Below are positions 37,387 through 46,307 of a DNA stretch of 64,000 bases, in pieces. This stretch comes from Akkermansiaceae bacterium. GTDB lineage: Bacteria > Verrucomicrobiota > Verrucomicrobiia > Verrucomicrobiales > Akkermansiaceae. Location of the stretch: NCBI GenBank assembly GCA_015062005.1, contig SUVL01000004.1, positions 1 through 64,000 on the forward strand, in the 5' to 3' direction. Each line of letters begins with the position of its first letter. Position 1 is the first letter of the stretch. The notes below the pieces were generated by a model. The model worked only from the letters and a program-made list of their open reading frames with translations, did no database searches and was not told the DNA's origin. Made by a program: the position numbers and the translations under genes.

Positions 37387-37833
37387 ATGAAGAATTTGCA
37401 AAAAATTTTTAAAAATTCACCGATTGAGGTCACATCGGAGGCCGCAATGGTAGCGCTTGGGCGCGGCATGGCAGCCGAAATGGAAGCCGGGCAGGTCTTC
37501 GGCCTGGTGGGAGACCTGGGTGCGGGCAAGACCCACCTGGTGCAGGGTATACTGGAAGGGCTGGGCGCCGGCAACCCCGCTGCCAGCCCCACTTTCTCCC
37601 TGGTGCATGAGCATGACGACGGCGCCCTGCCCGTGGCGCACTTTGATTTCTACCGCATGAAGAGCCCGCAGGAGGCCATCGGCATCGGCTGGGATGAATA
37701 CCTGGCCAGCGGGCGCATCCTGCTGGTAGAGTGGGCGGACCGCTTCGAGGGCGCGCTCATGCCCGCCGATACCCGCTGGCTCGTGCTCCGCCACACCGGC
37801 GAGAACACCCGCACTGTGACCCTGGTGGAATGA
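37387..37833 (+). CDS. tsaE: tRNA threonylcarbamoyladenosine biosynthesis ATPase TsaE
   Basis: The 148-residue P-loop protein shows Walker A GDLGAGKT at 42-49, then ASPTFSLVHEH and the HFDFYRM segment typical of TsaE. The GIGWDEYL and ILLVEWADR motifs also fit. With TsaB and TsaD it makes the t6A modification at A37 of ANN-decoding tRNAs; those partners are not in the window. It is transcribed divergently from rplU with 91 bp between. Its stop codon is inside a run of ATGATTA heptamers. Confidence 0.93.
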   Translation: MKNLQKIFKNSPIEVTSEAAMVALGRGMAAEMEAGQVFGLVGDLGAGKTHLVQGILEGLGAGNPAASPTFSLVHEHDDGALPVAHFDFYRMKSPQEAIGIGWDEYLASGRILLVEWADRFEGALMPADTRWLVLRHTGENTRTVTLVE

Positions 37834-37857
37834 TTAATGATTAGTGATTAATGATTA
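37830..37857 (+). repeat. ATGATTA heptamer repeat (four units)
   Basis: The units ATGATTA, ATGATTA, GTGATTA and ATGATTA begin at the last codon of tsaE and include its stop. No stem-loop terminator follows. Confidence 0.75.
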
Positions 37858-37917
37858 ATTTGAAGTCCGACGGGGCTCTGGCTACATAGTTCTCCAACTG
37901 TCTTACCCATCTTCTCT

Positions 37918-38880
37918 ATGAATCAAACACCCCCTACAATTCCCAATAGCGAGATTCTGCTCTACACCTCCCCCGATGGCGAGGTGCAGTTGGATGTCCG
38001 CATGCAGCATGACACCATGTGGATGACTCAGCAGATGATGGCCGAACTCTTCCAGACGACGGTGCCAAACATCAACGTGCACATCAAAAATATTCTGAAA
38101 GAATCTGAGCTTCAAGAAGAAGGAACTATTAAGGAATTTTTAATAGTTCGAAAGGAAGGTTCCCGCACGGTTCGCCGACCGGTCAATTTTTACAACCTGG
38201 ACATGATTCTTTCCGTAGGCTACCGGGTCAACACCCGGCGGGGTACCCAGTTCCGCATCTGGGCCACGCAGAGACTGCGCGAGTACCTGGTTCGGGGTTA
38301 TGTAGTACATGAAAAGCGATTGCAGCAACTGGGCCAGGTGGTGCAGCTGATGCGTCGTGTGGAAGACCGGCTGGATGCCCGCCAGGTGCTGGATGTCATC
38401 GAGCACTACGGCAAGGGGCTGGACCTGCTGGATAACTACGACCACCAGTGTCTCACCCGCCCGGCGGGCTCATCGCAGTGCTATGTGCTGGGGTACGAGG
38501 AATGCCGCGAGCTCATCGACAAGATGAAATTCGGCGCAGAATCCGACCTTTTCGGAAAGGAGAAAGACGATTCCTTCCAGGGAGCGCTGGGCAATATCTA
38601 CCAGAGCTTCGCCGGGGTCGACATCTACCCCACCATGGAAGAAAAAGCCGCCCGGCTGCTTTACTTCACGGTCAAGAACCACGCGTTCTTCGATGGCAAC
38701 AAGCGCATTGCCGCCGCCGTATTCCTCTACTTCCTGAACCGCAACAACGCGCTGTTCATCAACAGCGTCAAGCGCCTGGCCGATGCCACACTCGTGGCCC
38801 TGGTCATCCTCATTGCGGAATCCCGCCCGGATGAGATGGAGACCATCATCTCCGTCATCCTCAACTGCATGCAGCAGTAA
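37918..38880 (+). CDS. RhuM-type protein fused to a Fic/Doc domain
   Basis: The protein has 320 residues. Residues 11-135 match the virulence-protein RhuM family (TMWMTQQMMAELFQTT, then NLDMILSVGYRVNTRRGTQF and RIWATQRLREYL). The C-terminal part (about 190-320) is a Doc-like Fic fold with the complete active-site motif HAFFDGNKR at 255-263. Fic enzymes transfer AMP or phosphate to target proteins, and Doc-type domains with GNKR are often toxins. No inhibitory (S/T)xxxE(G/N) helix and no adjacent antitoxin gene are visible. The gene stands alone between tsaE and a terminator shared with the convergent RRM gene. Target and role are unknown. Confidence 0.85.
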   Translation: MNQTPPTIPNSEILLYTSPDGEVQLDVRMQHDTMWMTQQMMAELFQTTVPNINVHIKNILKESELQEEGTIKEFLIVRKEGSRTVRRPVNFYNLDMILSVGYRVNTRRGTQFRIWATQRLREYLVRGYVVHEKRLQQLGQVVQLMRRVEDRLDARQVLDVIEHYGKGLDLLDNYDHQCLTRPAGSSQCYVLGYEECRELIDKMKFGAESDLFGKEKDDSFQGALGNIYQSFAGVDIYPTMEEKAARLLYFTVKNHAFFDGNKRIAAAVFLYFLNRNNALFINSVKRLADATLVALVILIAESRPDEMETIISVILNCMQQ

Positions 38881-38882
38881 AA

Positions 38883-38917
38883 AACCGGAGCAGGGCCCGG
38901 CGGGCGCTGCTCCGGTT
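38883..38917. terminator. Terminator hairpin between convergent genes
   Basis: ACCGGAGCAG pairs with CTGCTCCGGT in a hairpin with GC-rich interior, a few bases past the RhuM-Fic stop. The RRM gene ends at 38944 on the other strand, so it may serve both. Confidence 0.7.
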
Positions 38918-38943
38918 ATATATATAAATAAGGGTGTGATGCT

Positions 38944-39576
38944 TTACTCGGCCGCCGGGGTCTCGGCGGGTTTTTCAGCCGGCGTTTCCTCGGGCTTGTC
39001 GGAGCCTTCGGGTCGTTCGCTGGCAGCGCTCACCATAAGCTCGCGGCCCATGAAGGGCTGGCCATGCAACACCTCGGCAGCGCGCCTGGCATCATCGAGC
39101 ATCTGCATTTCCACAAAGGCATAGCCCTTGCTCTTATACGTGCGCGGGTTGTAGATAATCTCCACGCTGCGAACGTTGCCGAAACCCTTGAAGAGGTCCT
39201 CCAGCTCAGCCTCGGTAGCCTCGTAAGAGAGGTTGCCTACGTAGAGGCGGGCGTTGCGGGTGGGAGCCACAGAGGCGGGGCGGCGGCGCTTTTCCTGGCG
39301 GGCGGCGGGGTTGCCGCCCTGGTTGCTGCGGCCCTTGGCCACGCGCACGTTCTCCTTGGGTTTGCGCTTGTTGGGGTTCTGGTTGTCTTTCTTACCAGCA
39401 TCATCCTTCTTCTTCTTACCAATACCAAAGAAGCCAAGAATGCGCTGCAACAGGGAGGGCTTGGGTGCCGGTGCCTCCTGTGCCCGCGGCATGCGGCGGC
39501 GGTAGGGGCGGCCCTTGTTGTTACGGCGGCGGCGGGCTCCCTGACCCTGCCGGCCTTGCGTATGATGTTCAGCCAT
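38944..39576 (-). CDS. RNA-binding protein with one RRM domain
   Basis: The 210-residue protein starts with about 105 Arg/Lys-rich, apparently disordered residues carrying a short hydrophobic patch (SLLQRILGFFGIG, 41-53). A single RRM follows with RNP2 LYVGNL at 111-116 and RNP1 KSKGYAFVEM near 148-157. The C-terminal tail is Pro/Glu/Ala-rich. Small bacterial RRM proteins bind single-stranded RNA and are often cold-induced. The basic arm may add RNA affinity. The gene is convergent with the RhuM-Fic gene. Its RNA targets are unknown. Confidence 0.88.
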   Translation of the reverse strand: MAEHHTQGRQGQGARRRRNNKGRPYRRRMPRAQEAPAPKPSLLQRILGFFGIGKKKKDDAGKKDNQNPNKRKPKENVRVAKGRSNQGGNPAARQEKRRRPASVAPTRNARLYVGNLSYEATEAELEDLFKGFGNVRSVEIIYNPRTYKSKGYAFVEMQMLDDARRAAEVLHGQPFMGRELMVSAASERPEGSDKPEETPAEKPAETPAAE

Positions 39577-39936
39577 ATAGGTTATTGAATCGTATTTCTA
39601 TCGTGTGGGGGGGAATCATGCCCGGCTCTGCCTGTACATTCCTGGCCGCCAGGGCATTTTGAGGATTTATTTCAGGGCATAGTATGCCCATAACTATGTT
39701 ACTACTCCGCCGCGGCTTGGCAAGCTTAAATCGCGCCAGTAGAAGAAATATTTCCGGAATCCGGGTTTTCGGAATATGAACATTCCGGCCGGGAAATCTT
39801 CCTTTCATTACGGCATCCGTACCGGCATTATTTATGAAATCACCGGCTCAAGAGAGAATTTTTTTAGAGTTTAAGTGCATATAAGTCTTGCATTTTAGGT
39901 CGAATTGTGGCATATATCTGCAAGTTTACACTGACC
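39577..39936. other. Intergenic region upstream of carB
   Basis: These 360 bp hold no convincing gene. A possible carB promoter TTGCAT-17-CATATA (39888-39916) is visible. The GTG at 39907 lies inside it and was therefore rejected as a start codon. Several imperfect GC-rich hairpins occur near 39750-39800. Confidence 0.5.
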
Positions 39937-42900
39937 ATGCCTAAAGACACATCTATCAAGAAGATTCTCGTCATTGGCTCGGGCCCCATTATTATCGGTC
40001 AGGGGTGTGAGTTTGACTACTCCGGAACACAGGCCTGCAAGGCTCTGAAACAAGAAGGTTATGAAGTGGTGCTGGTGAATTCCAACCCAGCCACCATCAT
40101 GACCGACCCGGAGACAGCTCCCCGCACTTATGTAGAACCGATTACGCCCGAATATGTAGAAAAAATCATTGCCCGCGAACGGCCGGATGCCATGCTGCCC
40201 ACCCTGGGTGGCCAGACGGCCCTGAACTGCGCCATGGCCCTGCACAAGGCCGGCACGCTGGAGAAATACGGCGTGCGCATGATTGGCGCGGATGCTGAGG
40301 CAATCGACAAAGGCGAAGACCGCCAGAGTTTCAAGGATGCGATGATGCGCATCGGCCTGGACCTGCCGGCCAGCGGCGTGGCCCACAACATGGCCGAGGC
40401 CTGGGACATCGCCAAGAATGTGGTGGGCAACTACCCGATGATTATTCGCCCGGCCTTCACGCTGGGTGGCACCGGCGGCGGCGTGGCCTACAACAAGACG
40501 GAGTTCGAGGAAATCGTTTCCCGCGGTCTGGATCTTTCCCCGGTGCACGAGGTGCTCATCGAGGAGAGCCTGCTGGGCTGGAAGGAAATCGAGATGGAGG
40601 TGATGCGCGACTGCGCGGATAACTGCATCGCTATCTGCTCCATCGAGAACCTGGACCCCATGGGTATCCACACCGGCGACTCCATCACCGTGGCGCCGGC
40701 AATGACGCTGACGGCCCGCGAGTATGCGCTGGTGCGCCAAGCTTCGTTCGACATTATCCGCGAAATCGGCGTGAAGAGCGGCGGCAGTAACATTCAGTTC
40801 GCCATGTGCCCGCGCACAGGCCGCCTGGTGGTCATCGAGATGAACCCGCGCGTGAGCCGCTCCTCTGCCCTGGCTTCCAAGGCCACCGGTTTCCCCATTG
40901 CGAAGTTTGCGGCGAAGCTGGCCATCGGCTACACGCTGGATGAGCTGCGCAACGATATCACCAAGGTGACGCCGGCTTCCTTCGAGCCGACGATTGACTA
41001 CGTGGTGGTGAAGGTGCCGCGCTTCACTTTCGAGAAGTTCAAGAAGGCGGATGAGCGCCTGACCACGGCCATGAAGAGCGTGGGCGAGGTGATGAGCATC
41101 GGCCGCACGTTCAAGGAATCCCTGCAGAAGGCGCTTCGCTCGCTGGAGACGGGCCGCTGGGGCTTCGGTTTCGACCTGAAGGACCCGAAGAACCCGACCC
41201 GCGATGAGATTGCAGCCAAGCTGGCCGTGCCGAATGCAGACCGTATCTTCTGGATTCAGACCGCATATGTGAACGGCTGGACGCTGGAGGAAATCCAGGA
41301 CCTGACGGATATTGACCCCTGGTTCCTGGACCAGCTCAAGCAGCTGGCTGAGGCCGGCATGAAGCTCAAGGACCTGGACCTGCTGGAAGCCAAGAAGATG
41401 GGCTTCTCCGACCGCCAGATTGCGCTGGCCCGCGGCTGCACCGAGGACGAGGTGCGCGCTGCCCGCAAGGCGCAGGGTGTGGTGCCCTGCTACCGCCTGG
41501 TGGATAGCTGCGCTGCGGAGTTCGAGGCCATCACGCCGTACTTCTATTCCTCTTACGGTGAGGAGAATGAGGCCCGCCAGACGGATACGAAGAAGATTAT
41601 GATTCTGGGCGGTGGTCCGAACCGCATCGGCCAGGGTATTGAGTTCGACTACTGCTGCTCTCACGCATCCTTTGCGCTGAAGGAGCTGGGCTATGAGACC
41701 ATCATGGTGAACTCTAACCCGGAGACCGTCTCCACCGACTTCGATACCTCCGACAAGCTTTACTTCGAACCGCTTACGCTGGAAGATGTGCTGAACATCT
41801 GCGACCAGGAGAAGCCGGATGGCGTCATCGTGCAGTTCGGCGGCCAGACCCCGCTGAACCTGGCTGCTGCCCTGCAGGAGCGCGGTGTGCCCATCATCGG
41901 CACCAGCCCCCGCAGCATCGAGCTGGCCGAGGACCGCAAGTACTTCTCTGCCCTGCTGGATGAAATCGGCCTGAAACAGGCTGAGGCCGGCACTGCCACG
42001 AATGAGGACGAGGCCGTGGAAGTGGCCAGCCGCATCGGTTACCCGGTGCTGGTGCGCCCGAGTTTCGTGCTGGGTGGCCGCGCCATGATGATTGTGTACG
42101 ATGAGAAGGAGCTGCGCACCTACATGCGCGAAGCGGTGGATGCCTCCCCCGAGCGCCCGGTGCTGGTGGACCGCTTCCTGGAGCACGCCATGGAGATTGA
42201 CGTGGACGTGATTGCGGACGGCGAGACGAGCGTGGTGGGTGCCATCATGCAGCACGTGGAGCCGGCCGGTATCCACTCCGGTGACTCAGCCTGCATGATT
42301 CCGCCGAACCGCGTGTCCGTGGGCATGCACAAGGAGATGATGCGCGCTGCCAAGGAACTGGCTGCCAAGCTGAATGTGAAGGGTCTCATGAATTGCCAGT
42401 TCGCCATCAAGGATGAGCAGCTGTATGTGATTGAGGTGAACCCGCGCGCTTCCCGCACGGTGCCCTTCGTGTCAAAGTCCATCGGGGTGCCGCTGGCCAA
42501 GCTGGCTGCCAAGGTGATGAGCGGCTGCAAGCTTAAGGACCTGGGCTTCACCAAGGAAGTGGTGCCGCCCTACTACACTGTGAAGGAGGCCGTGTTCCCC
42601 TGGAACCGCTTCCCGGGCATCGATGTGGTGCTGGGGCCGGAGATGCACTCCACCGGTGAGGTGATGGGCATCGACGCCGACCCGGAGGTGGCCTACCTGA
42701 AGAGCCAGATTTCGGCCTTCAACGCCCTGCCCAAGGAGGGTCTGGTGTTCATCTCGGTGAGCGACCGCGACAAGAGCATCGTCACGGAGATTGCCCGCAC
42801 GATTGCCAAGGCCGGATTCGACATCTGCGCCACCAAGGGCACCATGATTCACCTGCTGCAGAACGGCATTGAGTGCGAGCGCGCCTACAAGGTGCACGAG

Positions 42901-43158
42901 CGCCGCCGCCCGGATATTGTGGACCGCATCAAGAACGGTGATATCGTGTTCGTCATCAACACGCCCGGCTCCCACGACGCCCGCGAGGACGAGGTGGCCA
43001 TCCGCGCCGCTGCGGTGAGCAGCAATATCTCCTACACCACGGACCTCTCCAGCGCCCGCGCCTGCGCCGCTGCCATGCTGCACGCCAAGAACAAGGAGAC
43101 CCACGTGCGCACGCTGCAGGAATACCACGCCGAGGCTATGGCTGAGTATCAGAACTGA
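39937..43158 (+). CDS. carB: Carbamoyl-phosphate synthase large subunit
   Basis: The enzyme makes carbamoyl phosphate from bicarbonate, ammonia and two ATP for arginine and pyrimidine synthesis. From the ATG at 39937 ([20 protein letters not shown]) it is 1073 residues, exactly the length of the E. coli protein. Two homologous halves are visible, each with a [20 protein letters not shown] segment (around 12 and 559), [10 protein letters not shown] or [10 protein letters not shown], and an ATP-grasp domain. The C-terminal MGS-like regulatory domain begins near [13 protein letters not shown]. The small subunit CarA is not in the window. A terminator follows at 43176-43216. Confidence 0.97.
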   Translation: MPKDTSIKKILVIGSGPIIIGQGCEFDYSGTQACKALKQEGYEVVLVNSNPATIMTDPETAPRTYVEPITPEYVEKIIARERPDAMLPTLGGQTALNCAMALHKAGTLEKYGVRMIGADAEAIDKGEDRQSFKDAMMRIGLDLPASGVAHNMAEAWDIAKNVVGNYPMIIRPAFTLGGTGGGVAYNKTEFEEIVSRGLDLSPVHEVLIEESLLGWKEIEMEVMRDCADNCIAICSIENLDPMGIHTGDSITVAPAMTLTAREYALVRQASFDIIREIGVKSGGSNIQFAMCPRTGRLVVIEMNPRVSRSSALASKATGFPIAKFAAKLAIGYTLDELRNDITKVTPASFEPTIDYVVVKVPRFTFEKFKKADERLTTAMKSVGEVMSIGRTFKESLQKALRSLETGRWGFGFDLKDPKNPTRDEIAAKLAVPNADRIFWIQTAYVNGWTLEEIQDLTDIDPWFLDQLKQLAEAGMKLKDLDLLEAKKMGFSDRQIALARGCTEDEVRAARKAQGVVPCYRLVDSCAAEFEAITPYFYSSYGEENEARQTDTKKIMILGGGPNRIGQGIEFDYCCSHASFALKELGYETIMVNSNPETVSTDFDTSDKLYFEPLTLEDVLNICDQEKPDGVIVQFGGQTPLNLAAALQERGVPIIGTSPRSIELAEDRKYFSALLDEIGLKQAEAGTATNEDEAVEVASRIGYPVLVRPSFVLGGRAMMIVYDEKELRTYMREAVDASPERPVLVDRFLEHAMEIDVDVIADGETSVVGAIMQHVEPAGIHSGDSACMIPPNRVSVGMHKEMMRAAKELAAKLNVKGLMNCQFAIKDEQLYVIEVNPRASRTVPFVSKSIGVPLAKLAAKVMSGCKLKDLGFTKEVVPPYYTVKEAVFPWNRFPGIDVVLGPEMHSTGEVMGIDADPEVAYLKSQISAFNALPKEGLVFISVSDRDKSIVTEIARTIAKAGFDICATKGTMIHLLQNGIECERAYKVHERRRPDIVDRIKNGDIVFVINTPGSHDAREDEVAIRAAAVSSNISYTTDLSSARACAAAMLHAKNKETHVRTLQEYHAEAMAEYQN

Positions 43159-43175
43159 TACGCCCGCTGATTTGC

Positions 43176-43217
43176 ACCGCCCCCTTTCCCCAACCCGGAG
43201 AGGGGGCGGTTTTTTTG
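43176..43217 (+). terminator. Intrinsic terminator of carB
   Basis: ACCGCCCCCT pairs with AGGGGGCGGT, followed by seven T residues, 18 bases past the stop codon. Confidence 0.93.
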
Positions 43218-43218
43218 A

Positions 43219-43274
43219 TTGACAATTGACAATTGACTATTGACTATTGACTATTGACTATTGACTATTGACTA
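43219..43274 (+). repeat. Eight 7-bp tandem repeats, TTGACAA then TTGACTA
   Basis: Two TTGACAA and six TTGACTA units follow one another exactly. Every unit starts with a sequence equal or close to a sigma-70 -35 element. They lie between the carB terminator and the next gene. Confidence 0.95.
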
Positions 43275-43293
43275 TTGGCTTTCAGCACGCCTG

Positions 43294-43335
43294 ACTTCAT
43301 ACTTCGTACTTCCCACTTCGTACCTCGTACTTCTA
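43294..43335 (+). repeat. Six ACTTCGT-type heptamers ending one base before a start codon
   Basis: The units are ACTTCAT, ACTTCGT, ACTTCCC, ACTTCGT, ACCTCGT and ACTTCTA; then C and the ATG at 43337. The region normally used for ribosome binding is thus made entirely of repeat. Confidence 0.85.
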
Positions 43336-43336
43336 C

Positions 43337-44710
43337 ATGTCTACCCGGCCGATTTCCATTGCCTGCCTGCTTTACCTGCTGTTGCCCTGCCTGTTGTTTC
43401 TGGCGGGGTGGGTGCAGGCGTGGGTGGCCTGGCCGGTGGGGCTGGGGCTGGTGGCAGCGGTGCTGTGGGTGGCGCGGCAGTGTCCGGCGCGGCCGCTGCG
43501 GTGGAGTGGTGCAGGGGCTCTGCAGGTGGTGCTCCTGCTGCTGCTGGGGGCTCTGTGGGTGCTGACGACTGGCCCCTGGGGACTGGTGGAGCAGAGCGGT
43601 GATGCAACGGTGCGCAATGCGATTTATGCCTCCCTGGTGCGGGATGCATGGCCGCTGACGGTGGCGGGCGAACCTTTCGTGTATTACCTGGGTTTCTGGC
43701 TGCCCCCTGCCCTGGCGGCGAAGCTGGGCGCCCCGGCGGAGGCGGCGCTGCTGCTGTGGATGCTGGCGGGGGTGTGGCTGGCGCTACTGGCTGTGGCCTG
43801 CGGGCAGGGCACGCGGCGGGCGCTGGTGTTCCTGCTCATCCTGCTGCTGCTGGGGGATATGCTGAACTGGGCCAACCGCGTTTATTACAAGCTTTTTGAT
43901 GGTGAGCTGCAGGAGTGGGCCTTGTTCCTGGACCTGCATTTCACGCCCTCCTGCGTGCAGTTGCGGAATACTTTCAATCACTACCTGGCGCCGCTGGTGC
44001 TGCTGGGCATGCTGGCGGGCAGGCTGCTGCCAGCGCACTTCGGGCTGGCGGGGGTGGCGCTGGTGGGTATCTGCTCGCCGCTGGCGGCAGTGGCACTGCT
44101 GCCGCTGGTGCTGCTGCGCGGGGGCCGGAATGTGGTGAACCTGCCCACGGTAGCAGGGGTGGTGTATGCTGCCCTGCCCATGCTTTACCTGGCTGGTGGC
44201 TCAGGAAGCCAGGTGGCGTTCATGCGGCCGGAGGGTGCCTGCAGCCTGGCTGCGCTGAGTAGCGGGCAGCTCTGGCTGCGCTATGGTGCGCAGCTGCTGC
44301 TGGTGGCTGGCCCTGCCCTGCTCTTCCTGTGGCGCTGGCGCCGCACGGCCTGGTTTGCATCTTCCCTTTTGCTGGCCGCTACCATGCCCCTGCTCTGGCT
44401 CGGCCTGTGGAACAATGAATTCATCTACAAGGGCGCAGCGGTCATGTGGTTCTGCCTCTCCTGGCTCTATGCTGCCGCATGGCGCCACGCCAGAAGGCCT
44501 GGAAAGCTCGTTCTCGCGCTTTTTGTCCTCCTTTCCGCATCAGATGCCTACGGACAGCTTGCCGGCGCCCTGAAGAGCTTCTCTGCGCGTCCAGAGCTCA
44601 GGCAGCAGAATACCCGGAATGAGTGGCAGGAAAACCTGCACCAGCCCGATGATGCGCGCGCTGCGCAATTCAAGGGTAATCCGAAATGCCCTGCCCTGTT
44701 CAAGTTTTGA
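43337..44710 (+). CDS. Polytopic membrane protein of unknown function
   Basis: The 457-residue protein is dominated by hydrophobic segments, about ten to eleven predicted transmembrane helices by eye, from ISIACLLYLLLPCLLFLAG at the start to LVLALFVLLSASDAYGQ near residue 405. The soluble tail of about 45 residues ends KCPALFKF. Loop residues such as RNTFNHYLAP and WNNEFIYKGA are consistent with a membrane glycosyltransferase or flippase-like protein, but no known motif decides this. The start codon follows heptamer repeats, so expression could depend on repeat number. No operon partner is evident; the next gene has its own promoter. Confidence 0.75.
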   Translation: MSTRPISIACLLYLLLPCLLFLAGWVQAWVAWPVGLGLVAAVLWVARQCPARPLRWSGAGALQVVLLLLLGALWVLTTGPWGLVEQSGDATVRNAIYASLVRDAWPLTVAGEPFVYYLGFWLPPALAAKLGAPAEAALLLWMLAGVWLALLAVACGQGTRRALVFLLILLLLGDMLNWANRVYYKLFDGELQEWALFLDLHFTPSCVQLRNTFNHYLAPLVLLGMLAGRLLPAHFGLAGVALVGICSPLAAVALLPLVLLRGGRNVVNLPTVAGVVYAALPMLYLAGGSGSQVAFMRPEGACSLAALSSGQLWLRYGAQLLLVAGPALLFLWRWRRTAWFASSLLLAATMPLLWLGLWNNEFIYKGAAVMWFCLSWLYAAAWRHARRPGKLVLALFVLLSASDAYGQLAGALKSFSARPELRQQNTRNEWQENLHQPDDARAAQFKGNPKCPALFKF

Positions 44711-44741
44711 GCATTACTGACAGAGTGAACGCATATTTTCG

Positions 44742-44770
44742 TTGACTATAAGCGTTCTATCAGGCAGAAT
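44742..44770 (+). promoter_or_regulatory. Promoter of the gene at 44781
   Basis: TTGACT (44742-44747), 17-base spacer, CAGAAT (44765-44770). The -10 ends ten bases before the ATG. The TTG of the -35 would otherwise be read as an upstream start codon. Confidence 0.65.
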
Positions 44771-44780
44771 AACGCACCTC

Positions 44781-45392
44781 ATGCGCTTCCCCCTCATCCT
44801 CATCAAGAATGGCAAAGATGCCTACCCCGAACTCATCACTGCCCCGTGGCAGCTGGGTCAGCCCGGGCTCGATGTGCTCCAGAAGCGCGATTCCTGGATG
44901 GGTTCCAACTGTTACATGGATGGCTTGTTCAGCCGCATCACCAATGTGAGCAGCAAACGCAAGGGCCGCTTCTGGGAAAGCCTGCTCCACCGCGCCGATG
45001 CCGCCTACTGGGATGTGCAGGTGGAAATGACCATGCTCAAGGACTATGACCTCGATGTCATCAAGATGGAACTCATGCAGGCTGTGGAACAGGATGACAT
45101 GAACCTTACGGAGTTCTACTCCCCGGAGTGCATCACCTACCTCATCAACCGCTGCTCTTCCTTTGCGGAAATCCTGGTCGTCGGTTGCCTCACCGGCATG
45201 TGGGATGCCCAGAACTCCACCGCCCACCTCCCTGCCCTGCATAACGACCCGGCCATGCGCGATTGCGTTCCCTGCATCACTTCGAAGGAATACCTTGGCC
45301 CGCTCAGCGAAAGCCATATCCGCGAACTGGCTGCCAAGGTTGTTTTCTCCGAGCACGAAGGCCTCTTTGAGACCATTACCTCAGCGGAGTAA
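44781..45392 (+). CDS. Hypothetical protein, 203 residues
   Basis: I do not recognise the family. Starting at MRFPLILIKNGKDAYPEL, it has no signal peptide or membrane segment and looks like a soluble mixed alpha/beta protein. Visible features are SWMGSNCYMDGLF (about 37-49), FYSPECITYLINRCSSFAEIL (about 113-133) and an acidic C-terminus. Several cysteines are present without a metal-binding spacing. A promoter ends ten bases before the ATG. The last 12 bases overlap the 3' end of the convergent miaA gene. Confidence 0.75.
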   Translation: MRFPLILIKNGKDAYPELITAPWQLGQPGLDVLQKRDSWMGSNCYMDGLFSRITNVSSKRKGRFWESLLHRADAAYWDVQVEMTMLKDYDLDVIKMELMQAVEQDDMNLTEFYSPECITYLINRCSSFAEILVVGCLTGMWDAQNSTAHLPALHNDPAMRDCVPCITSKEYLGPLSESHIRELAAKVVFSEHEGLFETITSAE

Positions 45393-46307
45393 CGCCGCTA
45401 TTCTCTCCGCTGTCTGCCGCGCTGTCTCCCCTGCACCGACTTCTATGGGCGTGAGCCATTTTTCACGTCGTAACCAGGTTCGCTGCCGCTTCGCATACTG
45501 TCGTGTAGCCAGACTTATCGCAGAAACGAGCTCAGAGCGCGTTAAACGGCCTTTCATGTATTCCTGGATGTGTGACAGCCCAAGCGTCTTTGAGGCCGTT
45601 GTAGACAGCGTCAGGCCCTCCAGCGCGGCTACTTCTTCTATCGCACCATCACGCAGCATCTGCTCAGCGCGGCGCGCTATGCGCTCATCCAGTTCCCCTG
45701 TGTTGCGAACAATGCAGAAACCCGGTCCTGCAGGCTCCTGCCAGTTGTTCCTCCAGTATGAAAGCGGTTTGCCTCCCAAGATTACGATTTCAAGATTACG
45801 AACCACATAACGATGATTGCATAAATCAGTAGCCGCCGCTCCCTCCGGGTCTGCTTCCTGCAAACGTCGCACTGCTTCTTCAAGCGTGAGGGCATTCAAT
45901 TCCTCGCGAAGCGCTGCATCCGACGGCGGCGCAGTAGAAATTCCGTGGGTTATAAACTTGACATAAAGCCCTGAGCCTCCTGTATGTATGGGTAGCATGC
46001 CACCTTTTTGCATTTCAGAGCAAATCTCCTCTGCTCTGCGCGCATGTACAGCCGCATCATTGTTCTCCGTGGGCTCCATAAAGCCTACCAAGTGGTGCTT
46101 TACCCTGTCCATCTCCTCAATTGTAGGCGCTGCGGTAATGATTGGCATGCGTTTGTAGACCTGGTAGGCATCTGTGCTGATAATTTCAGCTTTGCCCATC
46201 AGTTCTGCCAACTCCACTGCAACTGCACTTTTGCCACTGCCGGTTGGTCCTAGTATGAAAACCGGTTTTGTTCCACGTGGAACATTCACATCAGACTTTA
46301 TCACCAT
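45381..46307 (-). CDS. miaA: tRNA dimethylallyltransferase
   Basis: The enzyme adds a dimethylallyl group to A37 of tRNAs that read UNN codons. The start taken here (MVIKSDV) gives 308 residues; MLTN at 46319 is an alternative. The P-loop GPTGSGKS is at 20-27, followed by ISTDAYQVYKRM, the family's substrate-pocket motif. HTGGSGLYVKF, NHRYVVRNLEI and the RQYAKRQRTWLRR segment fit MiaA. The start overlaps the 3' end of the upstream DUF805 gene by about 17 bases, so the two are probably translationally coupled. A parS-like site (46269-46284) is inside the coding region and reads NVPRGT. Confidence 0.95.
   Translation of the reverse strand: MVIKSDVNVPRGTKPVFILGPTGSGKSAVAVELAELMGKAEIISTDAYQVYKRMPIITAAPTIEEMDRVKHHLVGFMEPTENNDAAVHARRAEEICSEMQKGGMLPIHTGGSGLYVKFITHGISTAPPSDAALREELNALTLEEAVRRLQEADPEGAAATDLCNHRYVVRNLEIVILGGKPLSYWRNNWQEPAGPGFCIVRNTGELDERIARRAEQMLRDGAIEEVAALEGLTLSTTASKTLGLSHIQEYMKGRLTRSELVSAISLATRQYAKRQRTWLRREKWLTPIEVGAGETARQTAERIAALLR
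46269..46284. promoter_or_regulatory. parS-like site 1 (perfect)
   Basis: TGTTCCACGTGGAACA is a perfect 16-bp palindrome equal to the ParB-binding parS form known from pseudomonads. It lies within the miaA coding sequence. Confidence 0.85.

Noticed and set aside
39907..39936. GTG start adding ten residues to CarB
   Set aside because: The ATG at 39937 gives exactly the 1073-residue length of known CarB and its usual MPK start; the GTG lies in the promoter spacer.
39895..42276. A 793-codon open frame on the minus strand
   Set aside because: It is antisense to carB, which has full family motifs and length. The translation has no recognisable feature.
44742..44780. TTG start giving 13 extra residues for the 203-residue protein
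   Set aside because: The TTG is part of a TTGACT -35 element with a well-spaced -10.
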